The position numbers and the translations under genes were made by a program. Below the pieces are notes generated by a model. The model worked only from the letters and a program-made list of their open reading frames with translations, searched no databases and was not told where the DNA came from. Source: Lepidostoma basale (taxonomy: Eukaryota; Arthropoda; Insecta; Trichoptera; Lepidostomatidae). Taken from it: a DNA stretch of 64,000 nucleotides. Shown here piece after piece: positions 1 through 15,221 of this stretch (within the stretch, counting starts at the first letter, position 1; each line of letters opens with the position of its first letter). The stretch is from assembly GCA_022606425.2 (NCBI GenBank), contig JAHDVF020000875.1:558001-622000 (forward strand), in the 5' to 3' direction.

Positions 1-337
1 CTTTTTACATCTATTTCGTTTTGGTTCACGCGTTCCGCGAACCAATCTAATTGATTTAAAAAAAAATGTCATATTTTTTTCAATACCTCATTTACATTTT
101 CCCTCCATTTACGATTTTTTTTTTCTCAGTCCATTTAAAAACGTAAAATAGGGGTTTCACTGTATATTCAGTTTATTTTTATGAGATTGTCGCGACAACT
201 GTATATTGGCATCATCACTTGTAACAAACATAACTTGCGTCTTGGCCAAAACAATGGATTATTTAAAACTGTCTTTCCAAAGGTGAATTAAAAAAAAAAA
301 TTAATGAATACAGTTCTGTGCCAATTTTGATGTGCAG

Positions 338-4271
<3,934 letters not shown>

Positions 4272-4619
4272 GTCCCCCCAGAGCCCCGCGGAGGGAGGGA
4301 GGGGCCAATATTCCTACTCTACAATTCAATGCGCCGCCGTCGCATCGTGATATTAGCCGGTTTAATATTATTTTATATTATAGAAATTAATAATACCTAG
4401 TAATGTATTACAACACTCGATTCACACCTCAACTATAGTACTACAAGTGTTTCCACTTCTCATTGCGATGTTCAATGAGTTGAATGCCTTAAAGTGCAAA
4501 CTTTTTACCTTCGCTATGGTATATTTCCCGCATTCTAAATTATCACTTATTAAAACCCTTGGTTTATTACAATTTTTTTTTTCAAAATACGTTCCAGAAA
4601 TGCTACCATCTGTAATAAT

Positions 4620-4625
4620 AATAAA
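4620..4625 (+). terminator. Candidate poly(A) signal of SMARCAD1
   Basis: AATAAA lies about 350 nt after the stop, with T/G-rich sequence just downstream. It is the first canonical hexamer noticed after the stop. Transcript data are needed. Confidence 0.4.
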
Positions 4626-4914
4626 AAAAACTTTATTGTTCGCGAGTGAAAGAAACCCGTGCGGACCATCTACCGGATGTTCGCTATCTCTTTCTTGCTT
4701 ATTTGTATGCGCAAGATGCGGTATGTAATTTTAATTTGATATTTATTGTTTCTCATGATATAAAACTCTATTTTTAATAACCAATACGAATGAAAATGTG
4801 TGTTTTATTATTATATTAATGGGAAACGAAACAATGTAATTGTTTTTTTTTCATACAATTACATGTTTCGTCTTTCTATGGCATTATAAAATGTGGCAGG
4901 ACAAATGTATATAT

Positions 4915-5640
4915 TGTGTCTTCTTCTTTTTGTCCTTTCGCACCTCAGTGGTGCATAGGGCCTCAAGGAACCTTCTCCATCCGACTCTATCGCATGCCTG
5001 ATGCCTAACATCATCCCAAGTGAGGCCTGCTGCCTTAACCCGACAATCGCCGTAAGCACATGTGCGCTCTACGTAGACGATTGCCATAAGCGCAGCTGTG
5101 CGTGCTTCGCAATATTCGAAAGATGTATTTCAAAATTAATTCCGATTTTCTCACAACGACATCTATGAATATTTTAAAATATTAACAAACCAAAAAGGAT
5201 TGATATTTTTCGATAGTTTGGGAGAAAATACGTGGCGTACCGGCGCGCTGTTTCTACAAACATGTGGCGATGAATGGGTTAACCTCGTCCTGCAGGGCTC
5301 TCTTCCAGGTGGCTCTAGGTCTGCCTCGCTTTCACTTTCCCCCCATAGGGGACCAGTCTAGTGCATCCTGAGCGATGCAGGCTGGGTTCCGTCTCAGAGT
5401 GTGACCGATCCATTTGCATCTGGCGACTTGTTCTCTAATTGGCTTTTCGCCTGCCATGGTCCAGAGAACGGCATTTGACACTGTTTGGGGCCAATAGATT
5501 TTGAACATTGAGCGAAGGCACCTATTCACAAACACCTGCAATAACGTCTGCGGTAGATTTCCAAGTCTCACATGCGGACAGCAGTACGCTTTTAACGCTA
5601 CTGCTGAATATATTGTGTGATGTACACAAATTATCAAATG
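4915..5640 (-). mobile_element. LINE 3' fragment in two pieces
   Basis: Antisense frames code for the C-terminal reverse transcriptase region: NAVLWTMAGEKPIREQVARC, WIGHTLRRNPACIAQDALDW (5285-5500), and RLRQQASLG with VGWRRFLEALCTTEVRKDKK (4915-5060). A foreign or decayed stretch separates the pieces. The copy at 13562-13862 is of the same family and reads through the same motifs. Confidence 0.8.
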
Positions 5641-5649
5641 TAGCTAGAC

Positions 5650-5760
5650 AGACAGGCTATGGATATTTGATAATACCTTAGAAAGGTGAAGCATGCCATT
5701 CTGATGAATTGTAATGAAACTTGTAGTAATCAGACATTTTCATTTGTATTCATTATTTAA
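5650..5760 (+). repeat. Single arm of a foldback repeat
   Basis: The blocks ATTTGATAATACCTTAGAAA, GAAGCATGCCATTC and CAGACATTTTCATTTGTATT match one arm of the palindromic elements at 41020, 44240 and 53405. Confidence 0.5.
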
Positions 5761-7736
5761 TTTGAGGAATTGATGAGTCATCTCGTAGGCAATGATGATT
5801 GTTGTTGCTACTTTTCAATGGTTTTGCAAACAATGAGATGTTTATTCTTCTATCTAGCTACCATCTTATTCTTCTATTCTAGAATCATAGCATTCTAAGG
5901 GTTAAACCGTTTTGTACCAATAAACTCAAAATTTCCATAAGACTTGCTTAAATTATAGCACAAAACGGAATCACAGGTGTCAAAATCTAGGTTAAATTGT
6001 TTGCACTTTGAGCAATGGAATTGTCTGCTGTACGATTATTTTAATTTTACATTGATTTCATCATTTATTAAATACGAGAATGTATAGGTACTGTATGAAA
6101 ATGTCGCGAGCTTTCCCTGCACGAGAATACGAAAACAAATTAATATACAATAGATGTGAAAAATTCATTTTATTTATTTAAATAGATATACAAATAAAAT
6201 AATTATTACATAATCGTATGCTGTATAAAAAAAACACAATATTTTTACATTTTTCATCAATCAAATTAAAACACATTTAAAATAAATCTGTTTTTATTTG
6301 TAAGACCGCTGATTTTTTTATATACTCGGTGGATGTCGCTACTGGTCAGTGTAAACTGTCACTGAATAGATGTTTATTTAATCTTTTTTTTTATAAATTA
6401 ATTGTTCTATGAATAAAATACAACCTAATATGAAAAGTATTTTATCTTGCGTAACCAATTTTATTTGAATGTTCTCCTGGATAAGTAAATCAATTTTAAT
6501 AATAGTTCTTTTTTATATGATTTCTCATAATGGTTGTGTATGTGTATGAAGGGTGGAGCCGGGTGCAATGAGAGATTTTTAGTAACTTATTTAGAAATAT
6601 AACCTTTTAGTATTATTAGTTTTTTATATTATAGATTAATAGCATTCAAACATTTTCTTAATAAACTTGACATGAACTCTGAAAATGGTTTCATATGTCA
6701 TGTCGGAGTTACTTTCTACACATTTACAACAACAACAAAAACATTAAACCCCTCCAGTGTTTAATTTGCTTTTTAACAGCATCTCAAAAGAATTTTAATA
6801 CTCTATAGTTACAAATCTTTACTTGTTACAAATCTGTTTTGCCTTGCGAGGACATTTTTAAAAACCAATGTATTTTATCTTGTGTATCCAGTTCCATTGT
6901 TTGAGAATGCCCTTGCAAGGTGAAACAAATTTGTTACAAGTATTTATATTTTTATATAAATAAAAATCTCTGTAAAACTGATAAAACAATTGCGTTTACA
7001 TTATAATTTCTAATGGAGTTTTTCAAAATAAAAACCACAACCATCAATAATATCTGAAGATCTTTTCTTACTGTAATTCCTTACTACTAAATTGTATTTT
7101 ATATTATGATGAAAAGCTACTATCTGTATGGGGTGTAAACGTAGCCAACCACAGTTCTAGACCTTTATTTATTGCGAATGGAGCCAGCACAATGGGTGTA
7201 AATAAACCAAATGAAGAATTAAAAAAAAAAGTTGAAAATAAGTTTAATACATTGAGGATATTCACTGTTGCCCGAACAATAGTGTGGGATGCCATATCAA
7301 AAGTAGTATTTTGAAATTTTCAATTTCAAAAGTATTTAAGTAATGATTAAAATATTCCATTTATTTCTCGTTCTATAAATCATAAAACAATTTTGATGCG
7401 ATGTTTTGGTGAATAGGATTCTTAACCTAACTAAATAAATCAAAATTATTGACATGTTTTTCTTTCTTCAGAATTTCACAATGTTAATAATGTCTTAAGG
7501 GGGTAATTACGAAAAATTATTCATTGTTAACATCAAAAATAAACCAATCTGCTAAGGGGTTAAAGCAGTTTATGTTTCCAGTTCAAAAAACAACATGAAT
7601 TTTATTTAAATTCTTTGTAATCACAAATTGTATTTAAAAAATCAAGTGAAAACATTTTTTAAATATATTTTTGTTTCAACTTGTACATATTTTTTTTTTA
7701 GTTTTTTAAATTATTATTATTTTAGAGTAAGGTTTA
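5761..7736. other. AT-rich intergenic sequence
   Basis: No exon was seen. The part at 6780-7060 resembles the foldback at 19148: ACAAATCTGTTTTGCCTTGC and, inverted, GCAAGGTGAAACAAATTTGT, followed by AATGGAGTTTTTC and ACCATCAATAA. The block at 7078-7130 (TTACTACTAAATTGTA, TATGATGAA) recurs at 42775-42835. Confidence 0.5.
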
Positions 7737-7955
7737 AGGCAGAAACATACTATTAACACGCGACGTGGCGTGTTTACTCCCACCACCGGCAACACGTCGA
7801 TCTAGCTCGTCTGGATCAGGTGGTGTGTGCGCGCATGGCGTCGCGTCGGGTGTTCGTAGTGTGATTCTGTTCATAGAAAACAATACAATTTGATTCGACT
7901 CAACACGCATCCAGGGCATCGGGTGGCGTGGCGTGTTAATAGTATGTTTCTGCCT
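7737..7955. mobile_element. MITE, PIF/Harbinger-like (219 bp)
   Basis: The ends AGGCAGAAACATACTATTAA and its exact inverse, TTAATAGTATGTTTCTGCCT, extend to 26 bp with CACGC. Both sides are flanked by TTA, a 3-bp target duplication that is usual for PIF/Harbinger. The inside is GC-rich with repeated CGTGGCGTG-type motifs and no credible gene. A TTAA-type target cannot be fully excluded because the flanks read TTTAA. Confidence 0.75.
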
Positions 7956-8504
7956 TTAAGGTTATAACGTATGGCAGACTAGATACACCCGAACAGTGTT
8001 AGTGAGATTATTATCTTTTTTTTTACTTGATAGTTCAGTAAAAATTTCGTTTGTTCACATGTTTCATCATCACATTAGCTAATGAGGTCCTGACAGTATT
8101 CATGGGGTATTGTGTTATGCACTGCGTATTATGTTATATTATTAGAATATTCCTCGTTTTTATAACATTTTGATAGTTACAATTTTTATACAAATATGTA
8201 ATTAGATATTAATTTGTATTGTAACTTTTTTGTATTTGATTATTTACTTCCAAAAAAACAAGAGGTGCTGGTGTAACGATTTCTCTTCACCGTGGAAAAT
8301 GTGTGAACATTCTTTAATTGAAATTTTATAGTTAAAAAAATTGTGTGTTCATTAAAAGTGTTTAACATTCAGTCATTTCAATAAAAAAACTGATAATAAA
8401 TTTATATGCTAGGGTCATGACTCTACACATTTTATTATTTAATAGGTTCAATTTATTCCAACTGCCCTGCCCTACTCGCAGGTAACTTTTCAAGAAATAT
8501 CAAA

Positions 8505-8665
8505 AAAATCACCTATTGGTGGCGATGCGGTTCACAACCCATCACACCGCGTCTTCCGCGAGGCGAAAAGAAAAGGATGGAGTGCCGCATCGGTTAAAGT
8601 GTGACAGTTCATTTTTTCTGCCTACCCTTTCGGAGAGACTGATGGTTAGTTAGTTGGTCAAAAAA
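8505..8665 (+). mobile_element. SINE-like element with the LINE hairpin tail
   Basis: Starts CTATTGGTGGCGATG, then CAACCCATCACACCGCGTC, GGCGAAAAGA, GGATGGAGTGCCGCATCGG and TGTGACAGT. It ends CTGCCTACCCTTTCGGAGAG and a GTTAG repeat tail. No reading frame is conserved between copies (15222, 50228, 55425). Confidence 0.7.
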
Positions 8666-8684
8666 TCACCTTTTTATTAATTAA

Positions 8685-8755
8685 ATTACAAGACACGACT
8701 ACACACTTCACCTGCCCTTGAAGAACTACTTGTGAAGGCTTATACTCAAGTATTT
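8685..8755 (+). repeat. Decayed piece of a ~215-bp dispersed repeat
   Basis: The blocks ACACACTTCACCTGCCCTTG, GAAGGCTTATACTCAAGT match the elements at 51590-51833 (same strand) and 34657-34890 (inverted). Confidence 0.5.
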
Positions 8756-9871
8756 AGTAGATTTTCCCTCCAACTGAATGTTCAACTCATCAGGACCACA
8801 CAATCCCTTCCACGATATAGAATGTTGTAACCTTTTTGAGGTAATGTGTTAATTCTGTACTTGAATATTTGCAATTTAAGAATGTATATTGAACTTGTTC
8901 CAATTTATGCAATATGCTTTGATGATTTTCTTTTCTAATTACAAAATAAATAGTCGGTCCATGACTTGCCGCCATTTGCACCCCGATTCCTTTATTTATT
9001 TATTTATTTTCTATATATTTATTGACTTTGTTGTTTTATTTATAGGTACCTACAATCTATATTTTGTTATTCCTCTTTATGGCTGTAAACATTGGTATAC
9101 TCGTACACACCAACGATTTAAAGGGCAAACTTTACTTAACAAGAAATATTTTTAAATGTTTTTTTTACTTACATAAATTATTTTCAACAAAATATAAAGT
9201 CACTCAGTTTGCCTTCTGAGCCATTGGTGAGTCCATGTGCTGACTGAAAAACTGTTCAGTAATTCTCATTATTTCTGGTTATATGTGTACTTTTTAAATG
9301 AAATATTATGGTTTCTTAATCTGTATTGAATGAGATATAAAAACCGGTTACTTTTAAGTGTCTATTGAAATTTCTGTTGGTGGGTTCTAAAAGTCTGAAA
9401 ATAGACCATCAACCATTTGAAAATGAAATTTGAAAATAGACCACAAATTATGGCCTTTTCATAACCGTAAATTTCAATATTATGACATTTTTAATGGGGT
9501 AATTTTTGCAATATTTCAAAGGCAGGTATTGCCTTGCCTGATTCATTTTTAATTTTTATGTTTATAATATGTAATTTACCTTTTTTGTTGATAGCATTAC
9601 TTGGTTACATATTTATTTCAAAAATGTTTTGTAATATTGTATGTACTTATTTGTAATAGTTAAAACTTTGGAGCTGATAGGTAGACTATATATATTTAAA
9701 AATATAAATAATTAATTTCTCATACAGGTGTTTCATTTCCAATCAGTTTGGTTTAGAATATGGTATTAATTATGTTTATATATTTCATGTCATTCATTAT
9801 TTTTTTTTATCTCAGCTGGTTGTCAGTTAAGATTAAGCTGGCAGTCATATTATTTTACATACGAGTATATA
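8756..9871. other. AT-rich intergenic sequence
   Basis: No exon, RNA gene or clear repeat was recognised. Confidence 0.4.
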
Positions 9872-10337
9872 CAGTACAACTCCAATTATCCAAATCAATT
9901 GGGACTAGACCCCATTTGGATAATCAAAAATTATGATAATTGGATTTTTTTCTGAAAAAAGGGTCTATGTATTTTAATTCATTACTGTATGTATGTTGAA
10001 ATTGGGAGAAAAAAACTTTTTTAAAAAAAAGTCCCGTGTCTGCATCGACAACTTTGACATTAATGTCATCTTCTTCCTCGACACTGTCTTCTTTCACACT
10101 TTCAATAAGTTCATCATCATTTAGAATTTAAAACCCAGGGTCTGATGAATCACACACCATCCACTTCTCCTATATCTTCAGCACTAACTTCTGAACATCG
10201 AGGAATTTTCAAAATAATGTTTCTGTATTCCTCAAGTAACATGTCATCGTCATCTTCTCCTGTCTCTTCCCTTTCCTTTTCTTGAGCTTCTATGCCTTTC
10301 ATCTTGTTCCACACACGTCTTAATGTGACTACCTTAA

Positions 10338-11818
10338 GGGGTTAGGCCACTCTAGAGGCCGAAAAAAATAGGGTTTTTTGTGATTTTTTTTAAGGAAAAG
10401 TATGGAATAAATCGATCTTTCAAAGATAGGAATTTATTGTACATATGATTGACTGTAAAACGGATTTTTTAAAGAAAAAAATATTCTAAAATGGCGGCTG
10501 TGCAGCGTTTCTCAGATGAGGATAACCACAGCTAAAAAAGTACGTAGGATATTTTTGATATATTGATTTTTGGCTGAATGGCGCACTTCCAAAGTCAAAA
10601 CATGCAAAATTTGCAGAAAAATCGCCACAAAATTGTTCTTAACAAATGAACTATGCCATATAAAAAAAAAATCCTAGGTACTTTTTTGGACAATATATTT
10701 TTAAAGATCTGGTTAAAATTTGAAGTGAATTGGTTGAAAATTGTTCGAATTATTGGTGCGGCCAACTTGAAAAAGGTGGTTTTGAGATAAATGCGTTTAA
10801 AGTTTTAAGTTATAGAAAGTCATGAAATTTTTCACAATGCCTTTAATCCGCGATGCCTGCACCATATAATAGGCCTTCTAGATTAGTGTCCTGCTCTTCT
10901 AATTCTTTTCTATTGGATTTTAAAGCGATCCTCCACTCGTTTGGAGCTTCAGACAGCGATCTCTAGGGCAAGATTTATGCGCTCTTTGTTAATCCCCAAG
11001 CACATTTCGTAGCTGATTGGGCCGATGTCTAAATCCATCGCTTTCATTATGTGCAAAATTGAAGCAGAGCCATCATTGTACATGCAAAGTGCAATATCCG
11101 CAGCTATATCCATCACAGTTTTACTGCTTACTACTTTCCATAAATTTCACTTGCGATTTGCACATTTTACAAACGACAATGTTTGAAATAGCTGAAAAAA
11201 CTGCAATAAAGTTTATCATACGATAATTAAAACCTGGATTAACTTCAATATTGTACATATTTTCCAATTGCTTCAATTTTTTCGCAGATTCACTAGCATT
11301 CAATTCACTTGGTGCCTCAACCTCGTGTCGATTCAGCGGTCTTCTTCCTGATATTTTCGAAATCTTATTGTATATACCTGTCTCTTTTGCACCTTTTTGA
11401 CTATAAAACACTTTGTCACTCATTATAAAAACGAATCAATAACACTCACAAAACTAAAATAAAAAGTTAGCACAATTTTCGATAAAAATAACGTTTCTCA
11501 AATAGCGTCCTTCTCGAATATTTTACTGTACGAAACTGACTAAAATCGACATTTCTAAAGACAAAACAAGCAATAGTCTAAATGGCAAATAGTTTCAAAT
11601 AAATCTGCTGTATACTTATTCTAATTCCCTAAAATACCGTCCCCCGTTCCGGTCATAAAAGGCCGCTGCCTACCTTGTACTATACTTTGAAAAACAAATA
11701 CTTAGAGGTATTTCACGGCCATAATCTTTAGGGGACATTATTTTTGAGATCCCAAGGGACAATTTAAATCAATAAAAAAAAAAACAATATTTAGAAAATC
11801 CTAGAGTGGCCTAACCCC
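10338..11818 (-). mobile_element. Kolobok-like transposon nested in the Tigger element
   Basis: The ends GGGGTTAGGCCACTCTAG are exact inverses and each is flanked by TTAA, the target duplicated by Kolobok (and piggyBac) elements. The interior codes on the - strand for parts of a Kolobok transposase (see the pseudogene entry). At 1481 bp it is an internally deleted copy. The ends do not start with the CCC usual for piggyBac. Confidence 0.75.
10855..11423 (-). pseudogene. Kolobok-like (Mutator-like domain) transposase, N- and C-ends fused by deletion
   Basis: An ATG at 11423 opens MSDKVFYSQKGAKE and runs 100 codons to VVCKMCKSQVKFMESS, with a CxxC pair and a 'FxxVFxxxS' block as in arthropod Kolobok/Mutator-like proteins. 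At about 11125 the frame jumps to the far C-terminus: SKTVMDIAADIALCMYNDGS, LDIGPISYEMCLG, then after one more frame change SEAPNEWRIALKSNRKELEE and GLLYGAGIAD followed by a stop. The whole catalytic core is absent. Assignment rests on recalled family features. Confidence 0.7.
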
Positions 11819-12074
11819 TTAATCAAGCTCCAAGCTTGTTAGCCAACACACCTTCATATTCGGTCTGCCTTCTGTAACGGTGTTTCATGGTTTTGATAAC
11901 AGACTGGTCCATTGGTTGCAACAAGCTTGTGACGTTTGGCGGTAAAAAGATTGTTTTAAATGCGTAGACAGAATCATTATTTTGCAAATCGCAGTACGTT
12001 TCCGTCTTAATTTTTATTCTGAAATTCTGAAAGCGATTCGGATAGAGAGTTCAGATAATTGGAGTTCTACTGTA

Positions 12075-13560
12075 TTTATAAAATCGTGCCTAAGTGAGGC
12101 ATTATTTTAATTTTCCTTCTCGTTTCATCGAGTAGACTACCCTTTTTCCACAAGCCATTATTTACAGCAATCTCAGATTCAATACTTCCTTATTGAAATG
12201 ATTCAACTAGCTAACTCAAATTAAGATGTTAATATTTTTGGGCCGAGACTGTGTTTCTTTCTAATTAAACTAAGAAAATGAAATTGCTTACCCTTCACCC
12301 TCCTGTAAGTATGCTAATAATGAAGGAATAAAAAACATATTGTGCATCATTACAATTTCATTTTTATAAACTAATTTGTAAATGTTTCCGTAAATAAAAT
12401 TTAATTTAAAATTGTCTAATATTAATGATAACACCAAGAATAATGTATATGTTGAGTAGTTTATCTTCTATATTCATCTTCACTTTGTGTTGAGGATTCA
12501 CATTTGAATAACTTAAAAAAACATTGTAATTTCACAACACTCTTCACAAACATGTTTCAGATGGTTCTCATCCTTTTTCGGTGTAAGAATTTTACCATGT
12601 ATGATGAGTTTAATAGTGTTATGAAAATGTAATGTTTCATAAAAGTTATTCAAAATATATATCAATCTTTTTCAGCCAACTGACCAGTTTAACTCAAATA
12701 CTTCACCCCTTAAAAGTGGACTATTGTGATCAAGAAAATTCCTATTGAGTGAAGTGCAGTGAAAAATAATGTTGTGGTTCCTGATGTCAGATTTTTGTTG
12801 CTGAGAGCTGAGCTGGTATCATATTAGGTAGGTCAGAGTTGTAATGAAATAAATTTGGGAAGTGGAATGATTGGCAAAAATGACATTATAAATATGTCAA
12901 ATAATGACTTCGTTCAAAATTTATGCCACTAAAACAAGTTGGCGTATAAAGAGGCGGTTTTCTAGAACTCACAGTTTTTTTTTTGCTGTAGCACATTAAA
13001 TATTACCAAAATTTATTCGAGTGTTGTGATTATTTCAAAAGAAACAACTTACTACCGCCATCTATCGATTTTTTAAAGAAAATATTAGACGTGGTGAATT
13101 TAAAGTTCGTAACGATTCGTCATAACGGGAATGAAAAATTTTCAATTATGTAAACCAATACTGAAAAAATATATAGCGAATGATTTATTTCAAGTATTCG
13201 TTCTTGGGATTTATTTAAAAAAATATCCTATTTATCATTTTTGTATCAGAAATACATGTTATTTTTTCTGATAACTGTTTTTTTATTTAAACTAATTCAA
13301 AATCTAATAACTTATCAAAAACACGAAGATTAGATCTACGAATACGAGTATGATAATTAATAAGTTTAACAAGGAAATAATAATTTAAGAATTGAATGTT
13401 TTTATTTCCATAAAGAAGTGTCAATTATGATGTCACCTTTGGCATTGTGATTAGGTATTTAATATATGTATCTGCCCTTTATATACCATAATTTTATTTC
13501 CACAGAAAAATACATTTTTATTTCAGGTCTACCAACTTTACAGTGGGTAGGTATGTTTAT
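12075..13560. other. AT-rich intergenic sequence
   Basis: No exon was seen. A block at 12478-12515 (CACTTTGTGTTGAGGATTCA, CATTTGAATAA) recurs at 43673-43710. Confidence 0.4.
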
Positions 13561-13561
13561 A

Positions 13562-13862
13562 ATGTCAAATGCCATTCTCTGGACCATGGCAGGCGAAAAG
13601 CCAATAAGAGAACAAGTCGCTAGACGCAAATGGCAGTGGATCGGTCACACTCTGAGACGGAACCCAGCCTGCATCGCTCAGGGCGCACTAGAAAGCGAGA
13701 CAGACCTAGAGCCACCTGGAGGAGAGCCCTGCAGGACGAGGTTACGGCAGCAGGCCTCACTTGGGATGATGTCAGGGATCAGGCATGCGATAGAGTCGGG
13801 TGGAGAAGGTTCCTTGAGGCCCTATGCACCACGGAGGTGTGACAGGACAAAAAGAAAAAGAT
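13562..13862 (+). mobile_element. LINE reverse transcriptase C-terminal fragment
   Basis: Reads NAILWTMAGEKPIREQVARR, KWQWIGHTLRRNPACIAQGA, then, after a frame change, ALQDEVTAAGLTWDDVRDQA and RVGWRRFLEALCTTEV. It is of the same family as 4915-5640. The two frames indicate one indel near 13720. Confidence 0.8.
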
Positions 13863-14047
13863 GTTTATAATATCATCTTCGATGACGAAATTATATATTA
13901 ATAAATTTAATTAAACGAAGATTAATAATCTTACCACAATATTTTTATTTATACAAAAAATAAAGTAATATTTTATTTTATTATTTTACAAAGCTAAAGA
14001 ATGCTTAATATTTCCAAGGTTTTATTAGTTGGGAGTATTGTATCGGG

Positions 14048-14260
14048 TTAATTAGTCGGTAATTTGGTTTGTGTGTCAGTTGCAGTACCGTCTACCCGGC
14101 CCGGTATCGGTAGGTCCGTGGTCCCGCGCCTAATAAGCGGCGAGTGTGGGCGGCGCTCTTGGAGCTTGAGCGCCTCACCCACAGACGACACGTCATGCGT
14201 CATGTTCATACATTGCATACAGCGGGCTCCATTCTTCTTGTCGTATGGAGGCAGGACGTC
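14048..14260 (-). CDS. Possible terminal exon of an unidentified gene (70 codons)
   Basis: Reads from a candidate acceptor (TTGTTTGAG on the - strand, ending at 14261) to TAA at 14048-14050. The product begins DVLPPYDKKNGARCMQCMN and continues MTHDVSSVGEALKLQERRPH, SPLIRRGTTDLPIPGR, ending KLPTN. It is hydrophilic, has a CxxC pair and a Ser/Arg-rich middle, and is GC-rich in a very AT-rich region, as the proven exons here are. I do not recognise the family. No partner exon on the - strand was found in the window. It could also be a piece of a decayed gene; the + strand is open here too. Confidence 0.4.
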   Translation of the reverse strand, partial: DVLPPYDKKNGARCMQCMNMTHDVSSVGEALKLQERRPHSPLIRRGTTDLPIPGRVDGTATDTQTKLPTN

Positions 14261-14387
14261 CTCAAACAATAGCACAAATTATTGTGATATGTACTGCTTT
14301 TAATTCATTCGGATGTTTACATAACTTCTATCGTCTTCGCAATCAGCGTTTTGTATTTGATTGAATTACTTTGCACGAAATTTAAGT

Positions 14388-14490
14388 AAAAACTGTTTTT
14401 TTTTTAAATAAACCAATGATTTTCGGTTTATATGTATATTACTTTAAACCGAAAATCATTGGTTTATTTAAAAAAAAAAACACAGTTTTT
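14388..14490. repeat. Near-perfect 103-bp palindrome
   Basis: The left arm AAATAAACCAATGATTTTCG (within 14388-14430) is repeated inverted at 14445-14490, with a loop of about 14 bases. The outer parts of the arms are A/T tracts differing by a CA step. It would form one long hairpin. Confidence 0.85.
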
Positions 14491-14744
14491 CCAAGCAATA
14501 TGAAGTCTTTAAACTCACATATCTCCAAGCTGTATATTTGCACTTACGTCGGTTTTACACTCACGGTGCGATATGGTATTTTAGATCATCAATAATATCT
14601 AGACATCAAAAAAATCATTTATAAAGTCTTCAGATAGTGTTTTTCTTGCGAATAAATGGAGGAAAGCATCATATAACCAAATACTTGCGTAGATTTTCAC
14701 GGTTCGTAGCAATATGTCTTTTTTTATCAGATCATGGGTGATTC

Positions 14745-15080
14745 CGTGTAACTTCTCCATCGGTCTCTGCAGTCTCCATCTTCAGGGTAGTTAATAATTA
14801 ATACATAACTATCCTGAAGATGGAGGCTGCAACGATCTCCAAAACGTCGTTCGAGAAGGGCCCCAAAAATCCCAAAAAACACCATCTAACCAAATCAAAT
14901 GTGTCGAGAATTTTAAAGATAGGAAAGATAATTGATCATCTAGACCACAAGTAGAAAATTAATTATACACTTTTAAAAATTGTATTTAACCACTTGCCTT
15001 TTGGAACTCTGACGAAGCTCCGGCGGGAGTGAAACCGGTTGGTTGTTGTAAAGAATAAAGTGGTTTTAATACAAATTTCC
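14745..15080. repeat. Repeat with a small foldback (CATCTTCAGGATAG)
   Basis: TCCATCTTCAGGGTAGTTA and its inverse TAACTATCCTGAAGATGGA flank AT-rich sequence at 14776-14826, followed by GCTGCAACGATCTCCAAAAC. The same pieces recur at 59685-59800. Confidence 0.5.
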
Positions 15081-15221
15081 AAAGGGTATTATTATTATAT
15101 TTAATAATGTCACACCACAAATTAAGTGCTTCATACGAAAGTATTGAAAATTATTTATAATTTAATTATTTGTCATTAAAGACTATGAAAACATTACAGT
15201 ATTACATATAATATATTATTA

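Larger units (their letters stand above)
9872..12072 (-). mobile_element. Tigger/pogo-type element, split by a nested insertion
   Basis: The ends are CAGTACAACTCCAATTATC and, inverted, CAGTAGAACTCCAATTATC, each flanked by TA. On the - strand between 12055 and 11825 the remnant reads [20 protein letters not shown] and [13 protein letters not shown], the end of a pogo/Tigger DDE domain. The frame resumes beyond the insertion (10330-10060) with VTLRRVWNKMK, an acidic tail and DDELIESV. Without the nested element the remnant is about 720 bp, so the front of the transposase is missing. Tigger genes usually span about 2 kb. Confidence 0.85.

Noticed and set aside
10338..11818. piggyBac assignment for the TTAA-flanked element
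   Set aside because: The ends begin GGGGTTAGG rather than CCC-type, and the protein scraps match the Kolobok/Mutator-like pattern (GLLYGAGIAD ending).
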